64,000 bases of DNA, from assembly GCA_947683425.1 (NCBI GenBank), contig CANTUQ010000050.1:14872501-14936500 (forward strand), read 5' to 3'. The stretch's first letter is position 1. Every line of letters begins with the position of its first letter. Made by a program: the position numbers and the translations under genes. This document shows, in pieces, positions 61,626 to 64,000 of this stretch. This stretch comes from Excoecaria cochinchinensis. Taxonomy: Eukaryota > Streptophyta > Magnoliopsida > Malpighiales > Euphorbiaceae. The notes beneath the pieces are model-generated. The model did no database searches and was not told where the DNA came from. It saw nothing but the letters and a program-made list of their open reading frames with translations.

Positions 61626-61801
61626 CGTCGGGATCTGACGAATTTTCACGGATTTCCCTAGGGGTACCCCTAGGGAAAATCGCCATAATCGAAAAATCGT
61701 AAAAAGTGGTGAAATTTTGGATCCGAGACCAACAATGCGGGAAAACTTGATTGGAATAGCTACTGGAAGCTTGCCGGTCACAACGCATCGAGAATCGGCC
61801 T
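61626..61801 (+). repeat. Representative 176-bp satellite monomer
   Basis: This is one phase of the long monomer class in a run of adjacent 176-bp copies: equivalent points recur at 61602, 61778 and 61954. It contains the 10-bp segment that the short class lacks, the central palindrome, the A-rich segment, and BamHI- (GGATCC), HindIII- (AAGCTT) and KpnI-type (GGTACC) hexamers. The start point is arbitrary because the array has no natural monomer boundary. Confidence 0.9.
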
Positions 61802-64000
61802 CGTCGGGATCTGACGAATTTTCACGGATTTCCCTAGGGGTACCCCTAGGGAAAATCGCCAGAATCGAAAAATCGTAAAAAGTGGTGAAATTTTGGATCC
61901 GAGTCCAACAATCCGGGAAAACTTGATTGGAATAGCTACTGGAAGCTTGCCGGTCACAACGCATCGAGAATCGGCCTCGTCGGGATCTGACGAATTTTCA
62001 CGGATTTCCCTAGGGGTACCCCTAGGGAAAATCGCCAGAATCGAAAAATCGTAAAAAGTGGTGAAATTTTGGATCCGAGTCCAACAATCCGGGAAAACTT
62101 GATTGGAATAGCGACTGGAAGCTTGCCAGTCACAACGCATCGAGAATCGGCCTCGTCGGGATCTGACGAATTTTCACGGATTTCCCTAGGGGTACCCCTA
62201 GGGAAAATCGCCAGAATCGAAAAATCGTAAAAAGTGGTAAAATTTTGGATCCGAGTCCAACAATCCGGGAAAACATGATTGGAATAGCTACTGGAAGCTT
62301 GCCGGTCACAACGCATCGTGAATCGGCCTCGTCGGAATCTCACGAATTTCCCTAGGGGTACCCCTAGGGAAAATCTTCAGAATCGAAAAATCGTAAAAAG
62401 TGGTGAAATTTTGGATCCGAGTCCAACAATCCGGGAAAACTTGATTGGAATAGCTACTGGAAGCTTGCCGGTCACAATGCATCGAGAATCGGCCTCGTCG
62501 GGATCTGACGAATTTTCACGGATTTCCCTAGGGGTACCCCTAGGGAAAATCGCAAGAATCGAAAAATCGTAAAAAGTGGTGAAATTTTGGATCCGAGTCC
62601 AACAATCCGGGAAAACTTGATTGGAATAGCTACTGGAAGCTTGCCGGTCACAACGCATCGAGAATCGGCCTCGTCGGGATCTGACGAATTTTCACGGATT
62701 TCCCTAGGGGTACCCCTAGGGAAAATCGCCATAATCGAAAAATCGTAAAAAGTTGTGAAATTTTGGATCCGAGTCCAACAATCCGGGAAAACTTGATTGG
62801 AATAGCTACTGGAAGCTTGCCGGTCACAACGCATCGAGAATCGGCCTCGTCGGGATCTGACGAATTTTCACGGATTTCCCTAGGGGTACCCCAAGGGAAA
62901 ATCGCCAGAATCGAAAAATCGTAAAAAGTGGTGAAATTTTTGATCCGAGTCCAACAATCCGGGAAAACTTGATTGGAATAGCTACTGTAAGCTTGCCGGT
63001 CACAACGCATCGAGAATCAGCCTCGTCGGGATCTGACGAATTTTCACGGATTTCCTAGGAGTACCCCTAGGGAAAATCGCCAGAATCGAAAAATCGTAAA
63101 AAGTGGTGAAATTTTGGATCCGAGTCCAACAATCCGGGAAAACATGATTGGAATAGCTACTGGAAGCTTTCCGGTCACAACGCATCGAGAATCGGCCTCG
63201 TCGGAATCTCACGGATTTCCCTAGGGGTACCACCCCTAGGGAAAATCGCCAGAATCGAAAAATAGTAAAAAGTGGTGAAATTTTGGATCCGAGTCCAACA
63301 ATCCGGGAAAACTTGATTGGAATAGCTACTGGAAACTTGCCGGTCACAACGCATCCAGAATCGGCCTCGTCGGGATCTGACGAATTTTCACGGATTTCTC
63401 TAGGGGTACCCCTAGGGAAAATCGCCAGAATCGAAAAACTGTAAAAAGTGGTGAAATTTTGGATCCGAGTCCAACAATCCGGGAAAACTTGATTGGAATA
63501 GCTACTGGAAGCTTGCCGGTCACAACGCATCGAGAATCGGCCTCATCGGGATCTGACGAATTTTAACGGATTTCCCTAGGGGTACCCCTAGGGAAAATCG
63601 CCAGAATCGAAAAATCGTAAAAAGTGGTGAAATTTTGAATCCGAGACCAACAATCCGGGAAAACTTGATTGGAATAGCTACTGGAAGCTTGCCGGTCAAA
63701 ACGCATCGAGAATCGGCCTCGTCGGGATCTGACGAATTTTCACGGATTTCCCTAGGGGTACCCCTAGGGAAAATCGCCAGAATCGAAAAATCGTAAAAAG
63801 TGGTGAAATTTTGGATCCGAGTCCAACAATCCGGGAAAACTTGATTGGAATAGCTACTGGAAGCTTGCCGGTCACAACGCATCGAGAATCGGCCTCGTCG
63901 GGATCTCACGGATTTCCTTAGGGGTACCCCTAGGGAAAATCGCCAGAATCGAAAAATCGTAAAAAGTGGTGAAATTTTGGATCCGAGTCCAACAATCCGG

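Larger units (their letters stand above)
49297..64000 (+). repeat. Tandem satellite array, right block
   Basis: This is the same satellite in the same orientation as the left block, about 85 monomers by length, and it continues past the window edge. It begins in mid-monomer with ACCCCTAGGG, the right half of the palindrome whose left half ends the left block at 41605. The first monomers (49300-52300) share a GGAAGGTTG variant in place of the usual GGAAGCTTG, which marks local amplification. From about 53000 on, 176-bp monomers dominate several stretches, for example the run at 61602-62343. No gene or other element was found in this block. Confidence 0.97.

Noticed and set aside
1..64000. CRISPR-like regular repetition
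   Set aside because: The whole unit repeats; there are no unique spacers between short constant repeats, no cas genes, and the context is plant nuclear DNA.
1..64000. CENP-B-box-like or telomere motif in the monomer
   Set aside because: I found no convincing 17-bp CENP-B-type box and no TTTAGGG runs; centromeric or subtelomeric location cannot be decided from the sequence.

Overview
This window comes from a plant nuclear genome. Two things fill it. The first is a very long tandem satellite array, at 1-41605 and again at 49297-64000. The second is a 7.7-kb rearranged endogenous pararetrovirus (family Caulimoviridae, Badnavirus-like) at 41606-49296, which interrupts the array. I see no cellular protein gene, tRNA, rRNA or CRISPR array. 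The host is probably an angiosperm, because badnaviruses infect flowering plants and the monomer size is typical of plant satellites. I cannot name the species.

Satellite. All monomers on both sides of the virus point the same way. They come in two length classes, about 176 bp and about 166 bp, which differ by a 10-bp indel. Each monomer carries a 26-bp perfect palindrome centred on GGGGTACCCC, plus conserved BamHI-, HindIII- and KpnI-type hexamers. Nested tandem duplications of 3 to 24 monomers (offsets 509, 694, 861, 1027, 1378, 1398, 2893 and 4082 bp) are superimposed on the array. They indicate repeated unequal exchange or segmental amplification, some of it recent. The many open frames in the array, mostly on the minus strand, are by-products of the repeat and I do not call them genes.

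Virus, left to right. (i) 41606-41903 (+) is a reverse-transcriptase palm fragment with YIDD. (ii) 41904-42456 (-) is the end of an aspartic protease plus the start of RT, inverted. (iii) 42457-47436 (+) holds a polyprotein C-terminal tail, the intergenic/promoter region with a 179-bp internal duplication, TATA box, poly(A) signal, tRNA-Met primer-binding site, leader, an ORF1 relic, and a 1362-codon open frame (movement protein, coat protein, CCHC knuckle, Cys-rich motif, dUTPase-like domain). (iv) 47437-48487 (+) is a second copy of the tail and promoter region, ending exactly at the base before the primer-binding site. (v) 48488-48996 (+) is a third tail copy. (vi) 48997-49296 (-) is an inverted coat-protein/zinc-knuckle piece. 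Most of ORF1 and ORF2, and the protease-RT-RNase H core, are missing from the main unit.

How the parts relate. The two promoter copies lie 5068 bp apart with the primer-binding site and the MP-CP frame between them. This is what integration of slightly more than one turn of a roughly 5.1-kb deleted circular genome would look like, shorter than the usual 7-9 kb. Promoter A to poly(A) signal B could in principle give a terminally redundant RNA lacking its own polymerase. Promoter B faces an antisense coat-protein segment. The whole insert sits at the exact centre of one monomer's palindrome, with no satellite base visibly lost or duplicated. Copies of the viral promoter differ at only about two bases by eye, so the insertion, or the circle that gave rise to it, appears young.
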